From NCBI RefSeq assembly GCF_024710845.1, contig NZ_JANJTZ010000064.1, positions 1 to 37,810 of the forward strand: a stretch of 37,810 bases of DNA, given 5' to 3'. Positions 17,335 to 24,490 of this stretch are shown in pieces. The position numbers and the translations under genes were made by a program. Within the stretch, counting starts at the first letter, position 1. Each line of letters begins with the position of its first letter. The notes below the pieces were generated by a model. That model was not told where the DNA came from. It worked only from the letters and a program-made list of their open reading frames with translations, and searched no databases. This DNA is from Mesorhizobium sp. GTDB taxonomy: Bacteria; Pseudomonadota; Alphaproteobacteria; Rhizobiales; Rhizobiaceae.

Positions 17335-18218
17335 CAGGCGGCTCCCTCCAATCCGGTGGCGGCCCGATGGCCGGCGAGCGCCATGCGGCGGGCGGCCTGG
17401 ACCCAGGCGATCCAGTCCGCCATCCCCTCGCCCGTGCGGGCCGAAACCTTCAGCACCTTGATCCTCGGATTGACCTTGCGGGCGTTGGTAATGCAGGCGT
17501 CGACATCGAAGTCGAGATGCGGCAGCAGGTCGGTCTTGTTGAGGACCATCAGGTCGGCGGCGTGGAACATGTCCGGGTATTTCAGCGGCTTGTCCTCGCC
17601 TTCGGTGACCGACAGGATCACCACCTTGTGCGCCTCGCCAAGGTCGAAGCCTGCAGGGCAGACGAGATTGCCGACATTCTCGATGAAGAGCAGCGAACCG
17701 TCGGCAAGGCCGAGGTGGCGGGCGGCGTGGCCGACCATGTGCGCGTCGAGGTGGCATCCCTTGCCGGTGTTGACCTGGACTGCCGGCGCGCCGGTGGCGC
17801 GGATGCGGTCAGCATCGTTGGAGGTCTGCTGGTCGCCCTCGATGACGGCGATCGGCAGCGTGTCCTCGAGCGCCTCGATCGTTCGGCAAAGCAGCGTCGT
17901 CTTGCCCGAGCCGGGGCTCGAGACGAGGTTGAGGGCGAGCACGCCGCGTTCGGCGAACAGGCTGCGGTTCGCATCCGCATATTCATCGTTCTTGGCCAAT
18001 ATGTCCTTTTCCAGCCGCACCATCCGCGCATGGCTCATGCCCGGTGCCTGGGTGCTCGCGGGGCCGCTGCCGTAGTCGTGCAGGTGATCGTCGTGGTGGT
18101 GGTGGCCATCGTGACCGTGGTCATGATGGTGGCCGTGATGGTGGTCATGATCGTGGCCGACCGCTGCCTTCCCCTCGATCCGGACTTCGCCCGCGCCGCA
18201 TCCGCAAACCGTGCACAT
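17334..18218 (-). CDS. hypB: HypB, GTPase for nickel insertion, His-rich
   Basis: A 294-residue SIMIBI GTPase. The N-terminus [10 protein letters not shown] carries the CxxCGC high-affinity nickel site. A His-rich stretch of about 28 residues (roughly 22-50, with about 15 His) follows, indicating nickel storage as in rhizobial HypB. The G domain has the P-loop [49 protein letters not shown] and NKTDLLPH. It hydrolyses GTP to drive nickel transfer to the large subunit with HypA. The ATG at 18218 overlaps the hypA stop (TGATG) and its stop overlaps the hypC start. Confidence 0.97.
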   Translation of the reverse strand: MCTVCGCGAGEVRIEGKAAVGHDHDHHHGHHHDHGHDGHHHHDDHLHDYGSGPASTQAPGMSHARMVRLEKDILAKNDEYADANRSLFAERGVLALNLVSSPGSGKTTLLCRTIEALEDTLPIAVIEGDQQTSNDADRIRATGAPAVQVNTGKGCHLDAHMVGHAARHLGLADGSLLFIENVGNLVCPAGFDLGEAHKVVILSVTEGEDKPLKYPDMFHAADLMVLNKTDLLPHLDFDVDACITNARKVNPRIKVLKVSARTGEGMADWIAWVQAARRMALAGHRAATGLEGAA

Positions 18219-18559
18219 CAACTTACCTCCAGTTCCCTGATCTTCATTTCGTCGCCGCCGGTCACCTGCATCTGATGGCTGCCGCAGGCCGGGCAAGGCT
18301 CGTAGCGGGCTGCGATAGTGATGCTCTGCCCGCAGGGCATGCACCAGGCGCGGCCTGGCGTTTCGACGATCTCCAGCCTGGCGTTCTCCGCCGGCGAGCC
18401 GCGCATGACGACGTCGAAGCCGAACTTCAGCGCCTCCACCTCGACGCCGGAGAGGCGCCCGATCTCAAGGCAGACGCGGTCGACCTTGCTGAAGGCCTGC
18501 CTGGCGGCTTCCTCTTCGAGGATGCCGCGAATGCTTTCGCAGATCGCCATTTCGTGCAT
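18218..18559 (-). CDS. hypA: HypA, nickel metallochaperone
   Basis: A 113-residue HypA. The N-terminal [10 protein letters not shown] supplies the nickel-binding His2, and a structural zinc site is formed by CMPCGQ and CPACGS (residues ~72-95). It delivers nickel to the pre-large subunit together with HypB. Start overlaps the hupK stop (TGATG) and the stop overlaps hypB, so the unit is translationally coupled. Confidence 0.96.
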   Translation of the reverse strand: MHEMAICESIRGILEEEAARQAFSKVDRVCLEIGRLSGVEVEALKFGFDVVMRGSPAENARLEIVETPGRAWCMPCGQSITIAARYEPCPACGSHQMQVTGGDEMKIRELEVS

Positions 18560-19686
18560 CAGCAGAACCTCACATCGTAGCCGACGCAGGGGTCGATGGC
18601 GCGGATGAGGAGATCGGCCTGGGTCGCCAGGTCCTCGCGCGTCGCCGCGGCAAGTGCGGCCAGCGAGCGTGCGGCCACCCCGTCCGCGGCGAAATGACTG
18701 CTGGTCGGCGCGGCAATCGCATAGTCGGCGACGCGGCCGTCGCGCAGCACGACACGGTGCTCCACCCTTCCCCGCGCCGCCTCGGCGCTGCCGGTCCCGG
18801 TGCGGTCGCCAATAGCGTCGGCAGAACCCTGGCAGGGGACGGCAAGGTCATCTCCGTCGCGAGCGGCCTGCAAGGCTGCAAGCCCTTCGGCGATCTGTCC
18901 CGGAAGCCTGGATGCCTCGACGAAGCGCGCTGCCAGCCGCGCCACCAGGCCAGCCGCGCCGTTCTCCGACAGAAAGGCGCGCACAAGCGGCTCGCCGCCC
19001 TGCCGTGCAAGGCAGCTCGTATCGGCCAGACGGCCTTCATGAGAATCCCCCATCGGCTCTTTCGGGCAGCCTGCCATGGCCCAGTCCCTCGCGAGGATCG
19101 GCGTGACAAGACGGGCAGCAATCGTGCTTTCCCCGCCTGCCCAAGCGGCGAAGGCGTAGCGGTCCATGTCGCCGAGCGGCGCCTTGCCGGCATGGACCAT
19201 GACGTGCGCCAAGGCGGCGGCCTCCGCGGCGATTTCATCAGCCTCCGGACCAAACATGCAGACGCGTGAGCCTGGCGTGAAAGCGTCACCGTAAGGGAAC
19301 AGAGCGTGCTTCAGGCGCGGGACGAGCGTCATTGCGCGGCGCAGGCTTTTCATATCGGGCGGCTGGCCGGCGAGGCGGGCATGGTCAAGGCCGATCATCA
19401 GGAGGTGCTCGCGCAGCGTCTCGGCAAGCACCAGCAGCCGGCGCGCCTCTCTCGTTCGCCGCCCGGCGTCGATCCCCAAAGCCGCCTCGGCCGCCTCCAC
19501 GCCCGCAGCCGACTGCGCCATTCCGCAGACGCTGAATAGGGAACCGATCGCGGCAACAACCTCGGCGATGGGCCGGCCCTTGACGATCGGACCCAACTCG
19601 ACCGGTGGCGGCGGCGTGACCACGGCCTGCTGGACGGCGCCGGCCTCGCAGAGGAGGTCGATGCTGACGCGGCCGTCGAGGCTCAT
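18559..19686 (-). CDS. hupK: HupK, hydrogenase large-subunit-like assembly scaffold
   Basis: A 375-residue protein distantly resembling the hydrogenase large subunit. The N-terminal SLFSVCGMAQS corresponds to the first Ni-ligand motif with only one Cys, and the C-terminus ends IDPCVGYDVRFC, echoing the second. Rhizobial HupK works with HupF and HypC as an intermediate scaffold for building the Fe(CN)2CO unit on HupL. It is needed for the uptake hydrogenase, particularly in air. The ATG overlaps the hupJ stop (ATGA). The middle is poorly conserved and Ala-rich. Confidence 0.9.
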   Translation of the reverse strand: MSLDGRVSIDLLCEAGAVQQAVVTPPPPVELGPIVKGRPIAEVVAAIGSLFSVCGMAQSAAGVEAAEAALGIDAGRRTREARRLLVLAETLREHLLMIGLDHARLAGQPPDMKSLRRAMTLVPRLKHALFPYGDAFTPGSRVCMFGPEADEIAAEAAALAHVMVHAGKAPLGDMDRYAFAAWAGGESTIAARLVTPILARDWAMAGCPKEPMGDSHEGRLADTSCLARQGGEPLVRAFLSENGAAGLVARLAARFVEASRLPGQIAEGLAALQAARDGDDLAVPCQGSADAIGDRTGTGSAEAARGRVEHRVVLRDGRVADYAIAAPTSSHFAADGVAARSLAALAAATREDLATQADLLIRAIDPCVGYDVRFC

Positions 19687-20282
19687 GCCGCCGTCCCCTT
19701 TTCATCGCGAAGGCCGAAAAGAAACCTCCGCGTCAATTGTGGAGGCCCCTGGTCGGAACCAGACGCGACTTCGATGGGCTCGGGCAGCTCGGCCAATGTT
19801 TCGTCACCCGATATCGTCGCCCCTTCCTCCGGCAGATGGCCTGCCCATATCCGCGCCATGTCGCCGTCCTCGTCTTCCTCCGTCTTGCCATCGAAAAGCG
19901 CTGCAAGCACATGCCGCGCGGTCTGTTCCGCGCTTTCCTGGTCGGCGAATTCGAACATCGGCGAGAACAGCGAGCACAGGCGGTAAGGGCCCAATTCCTC
20001 CTCGAAGCCATGGATGAATTCGAAGCTGCCCGACGGAAAGGCGACATGATCCTTCGTCCCAGCCGGCATACGCGGCCGTTCCTGCGCGACTTCAGGCAGA
20101 AGGATGAGGTTCATGAACCACGGCGTGATGAGCACGGCGAGCCATTCGCCCTGCCACTTCCGGACGCCCACCGCCTGGACGGAAAGCGCGGAGTTGAGGA
20201 TCGGAATACCTGCCATCGCCGTCCGCTCGATCCGCTGGAAGATCGATTGTAGACGACAGGTGACGGCTTCCGAATGATCCAT
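19683..20282 (-). CDS. hupJ: HupJ, HybE-type hydrogenase assembly chaperone
   Basis: A 199-residue protein of the HupJ/HybE family. Recognisable parts are NSALSVQAVGVRKWQGEWLA, VLITPWFMNLILLP and GSFEFIHGFEEELGPYRLCS, then an acidic C-terminal half. HybE-type proteins act in small-subunit/Tat quality control or large-subunit assembly; the precise role of HupJ is unsettled. The C-terminal tail past residue 135 is low in conservation and rich in Glu/Asp. One base separates it from hupI. Confidence 0.9.
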   Translation of the reverse strand: MDHSEAVTCRLQSIFQRIERTAMAGIPILNSALSVQAVGVRKWQGEWLAVLITPWFMNLILLPEVAQERPRMPAGTKDHVAFPSGSFEFIHGFEEELGPYRLCSLFSPMFEFADQESAEQTARHVLAALFDGKTEEDEDGDMARIWAGHLPEEGATISGDETLAELPEPIEVASGSDQGPPQLTRRFLFGLRDEKGTAA

Positions 20283-20283
20283 A

Positions 20284-20508
20284 TCAATTATCCGCTATCA
20301 CCATGAAACCGTTCTTGGAGCTGTCGCAGTTGGGGCAACTCCAGTGCGGCGGTAGGTCAGCAAAGGGCGTGTCCGGCGGAATCTGCCAGTAGTCGTCGCC
20401 TTCCGCCGGGTCGTAGACATGCCAGCAGATCTTGCATTCCAGCCGCGACGCCGGGCCGATCTTGGCGTTGTCGCCGCCATAGGAACCATCGAAGAACGAC
20501 GCCGTCAC
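20284..20508 (-). CDS. hupI: HupI, rubredoxin of the hydrogenase cluster
   Basis: A 74-residue rubredoxin. Two CxxC pairs (ECKICWHVYDP and WSCPNCDSSK) bind a single iron; the aromatic core WHVYDPAEGDDYWQIPP is typical. Hup-type rubredoxins carry short extensions at both ends, as here. It is thought to protect or supply electrons during maturation of the Fe-S small subunit under oxic conditions. Start is GTG at 20508, overlapping the hupH stop as GTGA. Confidence 0.94.
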   Translation of the reverse strand: MTASFFDGSYGGDNAKIGPASRLECKICWHVYDPAEGDDYWQIPPDTPFADLPPHWSCPNCDSSKNGFMVIADN

Positions 20509-21356
20509 TGGTAGATCCTAAGAATTTCGAGTAGGCGCTCATGGCTGTCGAAAATGTCTTCCGGAGCGGCGCGCACGACCTCCGGCAGGGCGGTGACCTC
20601 GATCGTGTTGAGGATCAGGTCGTCGGCGGAGTTGTAGAAGCGAACCCACCAGACGTTGCGGGTCGCGGTCGTCGTTACCCGGCAATTGCCATAGCCGCGC
20701 GAAAGCACCACGGCAGGGCCATGGCCGAGCAGGCTGTCGAGGAATGTCAGGTCCTCTTCGGTGTGGGGCAGAAGCGACAGGTTGATGACGTGCGGCTCGA
20801 CGTCCGGACCGACGAGCGGAATGTGCTCATCGATTTCGAAAATCAGCGGCGGCGCGTTGAATACGCCAGGAGGAAGGGGCGGAGGAGACCCGAGCCTCTC
20901 GCGGCTGCCATCGAATGCTCTCGAAAGGACGGCTGACGGAAATGCGCCTATCTCGACGGTGTCGCGAACGAGCCTGCCATCCGGACCGGTCTGGCGGACT
21001 CGCCAGACACCGGCGAGCACGGCTTCCTGCGCCTGCACATCCTCGCCGCAGATGATCGAGACTTCGCCATTGCCAAGCACCTGGTCGATCAAATTGAGAT
21101 TGGCGCGGTCAAGCCCGCCGAGGTCATGGACCGCGTTTTCAGCGCCGGGCGAGAAGCCGCCGAGGCTTTCCACCACTGCCGACAGGACGGCAACAGCGGC
21201 ATCGAGCCCGACGACCTCCTCCTTCTCCGGCAGGTTCGGCACAGCGAAGGTAGCCATGCCTTTCGGCATTTCCATGTACTGCAACTCGCCGTCGTCTTCC
21301 TCGCCGGGCTGGGAGCCCGGCCCTATGCCCGCGAACGAAGCTGAAGCTGTCGTCAT
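20505..21356 (-). CDS. hupH: HupH, hydrogenase expression/formation protein
   Basis: A 283-residue HupH/HyaF-family protein. Recognisable blocks are MPKGMATFAVPNLPE, LDRANLNLIDQVLGNGEVSI, QEAVLAGVWRVR, PHVINLSLLPHTEEDLTFLD and RGYGNCRVTTTATRNVWWVR. It is a cytoplasmic assembly factor for the uptake hydrogenase, probably for the Fe-S small subunit together with HupG and HupI. The frame opens at 21425, but the ATG at 21356 is preceded by GGGAGGG and fits homologs. A 26-base gap separates it from hupG, and its stop overlaps hupI. Confidence 0.93.
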   Translation of the reverse strand: MTTASASFAGIGPGSQPGEEDDGELQYMEMPKGMATFAVPNLPEKEEVVGLDAAVAVLSAVVESLGGFSPGAENAVHDLGGLDRANLNLIDQVLGNGEVSIICGEDVQAQEAVLAGVWRVRQTGPDGRLVRDTVEIGAFPSAVLSRAFDGSRERLGSPPPLPPGVFNAPPLIFEIDEHIPLVGPDVEPHVINLSLLPHTEEDLTFLDSLLGHGPAVVLSRGYGNCRVTTTATRNVWWVRFYNSADDLILNTIEVTALPEVVRAAPEDIFDSHERLLEILRIYQ

Positions 21357-21382
21357 GGTGCGCCCTCCCCGGCGACTGCCGG

Positions 21383-21838
21383 TCAGTTGATGTGGTCGTG
21401 CTCGTAATAATTGTCGGTTCCGCAACCTTCCGGCAGTTCGAAGCGCGGCGGCGCGGTTGGCTCGCGCGTCAGGATCGCGGCTGTTTCCGTTAGGTAGTCG
21501 TCCCAGTCGAGCATACGCTTGATGACGCCGAGATATTCGCCGTTGCGCAGGAAAACCAGCGCCGGGAACGCGTTGAAGCGATAGCGGGTCTGCAGCCTGC
21601 GCTGGCTTTCATTGGCGATCACCGCGGGCTTGAAGACGCCCTGGAAGGCCTGCACCAGTTCTGGCAGGATCACGGCGACGTCGTCGCTCTCGGTGAGCCG
21701 CCGCCAGTCGCCGGGGAAGAACAGCGCAGTGAAAGTGTGGTCCTGAGCGAACTGGTCGACCGCAGCGTCGTCCACCACGGCCATGCCGTGGTGGACGATC
21801 ATTCGGTTGAGAACGGGTGAAAACATGGGCTCAAACAT
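21383..21838 (-). CDS. hupG: HupG, HyaE/HoxO-family thioredoxin-fold chaperone
   Basis: A 151-residue protein with a thioredoxin-like fold but no CxxC active site. The segment FTALFFPGDWRRLTES, VAVILPELVQAFQG and RFNAFPALVFLRNGEYLG follow the usual thioredoxin order. HyaE/HoxO-type proteins bind the Tat signal of the hydrogenase small subunit and guard it before export. The start at 21838 overlaps the hupF stop by 8 bases; Met5 at 21826 is an equally possible start. The acidic, His-ended tail NYYEHDHIN is unusual. Confidence 0.9.
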   Translation of the reverse strand: MFEPMFSPVLNRMIVHHGMAVVDDAAVDQFAQDHTFTALFFPGDWRRLTESDDVAVILPELVQAFQGVFKPAVIANESQRRLQTRYRFNAFPALVFLRNGEYLGVIKRMLDWDDYLTETAAILTREPTAPPRFELPEGCGTDNYYEHDHIN

Positions 21839-22163
21839 CCTTGATGCTTGGCTGTGGAGAGGATGCCGCGGCGCGTAGATGTTCGGGCAGCTGCGGTTCG
21901 CGGCCAGCGAGATCGGCGAAGAGATGGTCGATGTCGGTATCGCCGGCGAGCGCGCGTTCCGTCGCCTCGATTGCGTTGCCGATCAGGCGCGCGGTCTCCG
22001 CCGTGACGACTTCGCGCGCCGTGTCAAGGAAGGCGAGTATCCAGGTGCCCGGCTGCTGGTCGCCAACCAGCATCATATCGATCCGCCGGGTTCCGCTGCG
22101 GCCTTTGCAGAGCGCCATTCCGCTGCTGCATTCGACGATCTCAAGGGGGATGCCGACGCACAT
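21831..22163 (-). CDS. hupF: HupF, HypC-like chaperone for HupL under oxic conditions
   Basis: A 110-residue HypC-family paralog that starts MCVGIPLEIVE with the essential Cys2. Like rhizobial HupF it is longer than HypC, with a C-terminal extension (from about residue 80) that ends in a disordered stretch. In Rhizobium, HupF stabilises HupL when O2 is present and works with HupK. Start overlaps the hupD stop (TGATG). Confidence 0.94.
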   Translation of the reverse strand: MCVGIPLEIVECSSGMALCKGRSGTRRIDMMLVGDQQPGTWILAFLDTAREVVTAETARLIGNAIEATERALAGDTDIDHLFADLAGREPQLPEHLRAAASSPQPSIKDV

Positions 22164-22855
22164 CAGCCCCGCCCTCCGGCAGGCGACCGAAGGAGAACGC
22201 CGATCTCGGTCTCGAAATCCACCGGCCCCGCAAAGTCCGCGTCCGCGAGGAGCCGCTCGTCGCCGACGCGGCAGGCCTGTTCTGGCAGTGGCCGGCAGCT
22301 TTCGTAGACGCCAATGCGCATTTCGCGCGAGGCCAAGGTCTCGTCCTCTGCGAGTGGCGCGGCACGTTTCGCAATGCTAACGCCTTGCCGGCCGAGCCAG
22401 TCGATGGCGATCTCGATTGCCGGCTCGATTCGGTCCCTCACGGCGGGGCGCAGACTGCCGCCATAATCGTCCAGTTCAACCGGTTGGACGCCGACAAGCA
22501 GCAGATGATCGGGATAGTCGCCCATCATCTGCGCCATCGCGAGTACTTCCTGGAACCCGGTCTGGTGCAGCGAGATCTTCTTCACGCCGAGAAAGGCTGG
22601 AACCTCGTCGTCCTCGACGAGCTTCATGGCCGCCGGCGGGAGGCCGTAATCGACCGCGTCGAACACCACGAGAAGGTCGGCCTCGCGGATATGCTGGACG
22701 AGATAGATGCCTTGCGTGCCGCCGTCCATGACGCGGACGTTCACCGGCGCCTCGTAGAGCCGGTGAAATTCCTCGACCGCGCGAACGCCGAAGCCCTCGT
22801 CGGCCCACAAGAGATTTCCAATGCCTAGCACGAGCACCGAAGGCGCTTCGTCCAT
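22163..22855 (-). CDS. hupD: HupD, hydrogenase maturation endopeptidase
   Basis: A 230-residue HyaD-type protease. Nickel-sensing ligands are visible: Glu in WADEGFGVRA, Asp in VVFDAVDYGLPP and His in ISLHQTGFQE. It cuts the C-terminal peptide of HupL after the last Ni-ligand His once nickel is in place. The C-terminal ~50 residues extend beyond the usual protease length. The start at 22855 has GGAGGG six bases upstream. It opens the second transcription unit, with its own sigma-54 promoter 36 bases upstream. Confidence 0.95.
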   Translation of the reverse strand: MDEAPSVLVLGIGNLLWADEGFGVRAVEEFHRLYEAPVNVRVMDGGTQGIYLVQHIREADLLVVFDAVDYGLPPAAMKLVEDDEVPAFLGVKKISLHQTGFQEVLAMAQMMGDYPDHLLLVGVQPVELDDYGGSLRPAVRDRIEPAIEIAIDWLGRQGVSIAKRAAPLAEDETLASREMRIGVYESCRPLPEQACRVGDERLLADADFAGPVDFETEIGVLLRSPAGGRG

Positions 22856-22890
22856 GGGTAAGCCCTCCTCCCGAGCTTTTCCTATTGGTA

Positions 22891-22906
22891 AGCAAGAAGC
22901 GGGCCA
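22891..22906 (-). promoter_or_regulatory. Sigma-54 (-24/-12) promoter of the hupD operon
   Basis: On the minus strand the sequence TGGCCCGCTTCTTGCT matches the consensus TGGCACG-N4-TTGCW at all but one fixed position, with exact GG-to-GC spacing. It ends 35 bases before the hupD ATG, putting the transcription start near 22880. It lies downstream of an intrinsic terminator that closes the hupSLEC unit. The presence of a sigma-54 activator (HoxA) in the same cluster supports it. Not tested. Confidence 0.7.
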
Positions 22907-22968
22907 ACTCGAAGACGATGCGCAACGGGCTGGAAATACAAGGCCTGCCGGTCAAGCTGCGGCCGGCG

Positions 22969-23023
22969 TAGTGGAAGGTGTGCTTACAACTTTGTCGAAT
23001 TGCCGGAAAGTTACCTTCCACTA
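22969..23023. repeat. Compound inverted repeat in the hupC-hupD gap
   Basis: Outer arms TAGTGGAAGGT (22969-22979) and ACCTTCCACTA (23013-23023) pair perfectly over 11 bp. Inside them AACTTT (22988-22993) pairs with AAAGTT (23007-23012), leaving an 8-base bulge on one side and a 13-base loop. The element sits about 90-145 bases upstream of the predicted hupD transcription start, where an enhancer would lie. It could be an activator binding site, a cruciform, or an RNA structure. No T-tract follows, so it is not a standard terminator. Confidence 0.6.
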
Positions 23024-23124
23024 AGGCAAAGGCTGCCGATCGCCGCCCGCAAACTGGGAGCCGAAGCTCCGGCCAGGTGAAAGGCCCGCTTTCACAAGCT
23101 CTCGCGCGCACGGGACGAGGACAA

Positions 23125-23157
23125 GAAAAAGCCGGCGCGGGGTATGCCCGCGCCGGC
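23125..23157 (-). terminator. Intrinsic terminator after hupC
   Basis: An 11-bp perfect stem GCCGGCGCGGG / CCCGCGCCGGC with a 5-base loop (23131-23157). On the minus strand it is followed by five T and then CTTG (23130 downward). It lies 21 bases after the hupC stop and is the only strong rho-independent terminator seen inside the hydrogenase locus, so hupSLEC should form a separate, more abundant message. Confidence 0.82.
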
Positions 23158-23177
23158 CCGGTCACGCTCGCGAGTAG

Positions 23178-23888
23178 CTAGTGGGCGTCTGGCGGCGCGC
23201 CGTTACCGCGAAAGGTCCGCCAGCCGGAGAACATCGAGGAGATGATCGACTGCTTGGACATGATGTCCTCGCGCACCGCGGCATAGATATGGATGATCAC
23301 GAAGCAGATGATCACCCACATGCCGAGATGGTGCCAGGTATGCACGTCCTGGCTCTGACCGAGAAGCGGGATGACCCAGCTCGAGAACAGATCGTTCTGC
23401 CAGGAGCCCATGCCCGCCCCTTCGCCGTAGAGTGCCAGTCCGGTCACGATCATGAAGATGGTGAACCAGACGAACAAGAGGTGCATGGCCAGCGTGGCGA
23501 GCGGATTGTGCCCAGAATACTTCATCGGCTCGCTCACCAGCATGGCGTACCAGAGCACCTCGTGCCAGAGCTCCTTCCAGAAACGTCCTTTCCAGACAGG
23601 CGGAAGGAATATCTGCCGGGCATGCGAGTTGCCGGCGAAGACCCAGTAGATCCGGAATGCGAAGCCGACGATCAGGACATAGCCGGCAACGAAATGCAGG
23701 TAACGTATCCAGCCGAAGAGAAAGCTGGAACTCGCCTCGCCGCCGACGGCCGGCGGCGGCGAGCCGATCAGGTAGCCGGTGCCGGCAAGCGTCAGGATGG
23801 CGAAGGCATTGACCCAGTGCCAGAGGCGCAACGGCGCCTCGTAGACATAGACCGCTTCTTCGCTGTGCGGAGTTTGGGTCGCGCTCAT
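23178..23888 (-). CDS. hupC: HupC, b-type cytochrome subunit of uptake hydrogenase
   Basis: A 236-residue membrane cytochrome b of the HupC/HyaC/HoxZ family. Four membrane spans are visible, with heme-ligand His in LRLWHWVNAFAIL, YLHFVAGYVLIV, LAMHLLFVWFTIF and TWHHLGMWVIICFVIIHIY. It anchors HupSL to the membrane and passes electrons from H2 to the quinone pool. The open frame extends upstream to 24116, but the ATG at 23888 fits homologs (MSATQTPHSEEAVYVYE) and lies 13 bases after hupE. A terminator follows. Confidence 0.95.
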   Translation of the reverse strand: MSATQTPHSEEAVYVYEAPLRLWHWVNAFAILTLAGTGYLIGSPPPAVGGEASSSFLFGWIRYLHFVAGYVLIVGFAFRIYWVFAGNSHARQIFLPPVWKGRFWKELWHEVLWYAMLVSEPMKYSGHNPLATLAMHLLFVWFTIFMIVTGLALYGEGAGMGSWQNDLFSSWVIPLLGQSQDVHTWHHLGMWVIICFVIIHIYAAVREDIMSKQSIISSMFSGWRTFRGNGAPPDAH

Positions 23889-23901
23889 GACCGCCCCCCC
23901 C

Positions 23902-24477
23902 TTAGCCGCCGAAGACGAGAGTAGCGCCCGAGCCGGCAACGACCACGCCGAGCCCGGCGCGCACCCAGGGCGACGAGGCGAGCCTGAGGCCGATGCCGAC
24001 GCCGGCCAGATGCAGCGCCGCGGTCGAGAGCGTGAAGCCGCCAACATAGGCAAGCGCCATCCCGGTCGCCTCGCTCGCGTGGGCATGGCCATGGAAGAGG
24101 GCGAAGAAGCCGGCAAGGCCGATGCCGAGCAGGCCGGGAAGGCCGGCGCCGGCGACGATCATCATGCCGAGGACGAGCACGGACAGCGCGACCATACCTT
24201 CGACCGCCGGCAGCCCGATGCCGGCAAAGGCCATCGCCGCACCCGCAATCATCATCGCAATGAAGGTTGCCGGCACCACCAGGATCCGCGACGGCATGGC
24301 CACCGCCGACCAGATCCCGACCGCCGCCATGGCGAGAAGGTGGTCGAGCCCCATCAGCGGATGGGCCACGCCGGCGGCGAACCCGTCGGCATGGCCTGCG
24401 CCGACATGGGCGAGGGCCGGGCTGGCAAGGACCGCGAGAGAAGCTGCGGCGCCAAGTTTCAAGACAGTTCGTCTCAT
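23902..24477 (-). CDS. hupE: HupE, nickel permease of the HupE/UreJ family
   Basis: A 191-residue membrane protein with a cleavable signal (RRTVLKLGAAASLAVLASPALA, mature start HVGAGH) and about six membrane spans. The family metal motifs are present: HPLMGLDHLLAM in the first span (HX5DH) and FALFHGHAHASE further on. HupE-type permeases bring nickel for hydrogenase synthesis. GGAGG eight bases upstream supports the ATG at 24477. It is placed between hupL and hupC, whereas in Rhizobium leguminosarum hupE follows hupD. Confidence 0.94.
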   Translation of the reverse strand: MRRTVLKLGAAASLAVLASPALAHVGAGHADGFAAGVAHPLMGLDHLLAMAAVGIWSAVAMPSRILVVPATFIAMMIAGAAMAFAGIGLPAVEGMVALSVLVLGMMIVAGAGLPGLLGIGLAGFFALFHGHAHASEATGMALAYVGGFTLSTAALHLAGVGIGLRLASSPWVRAGLGVVVAGSGATLVFGG

Positions 24478-24490
24478 TTCGGTTCCTCCC

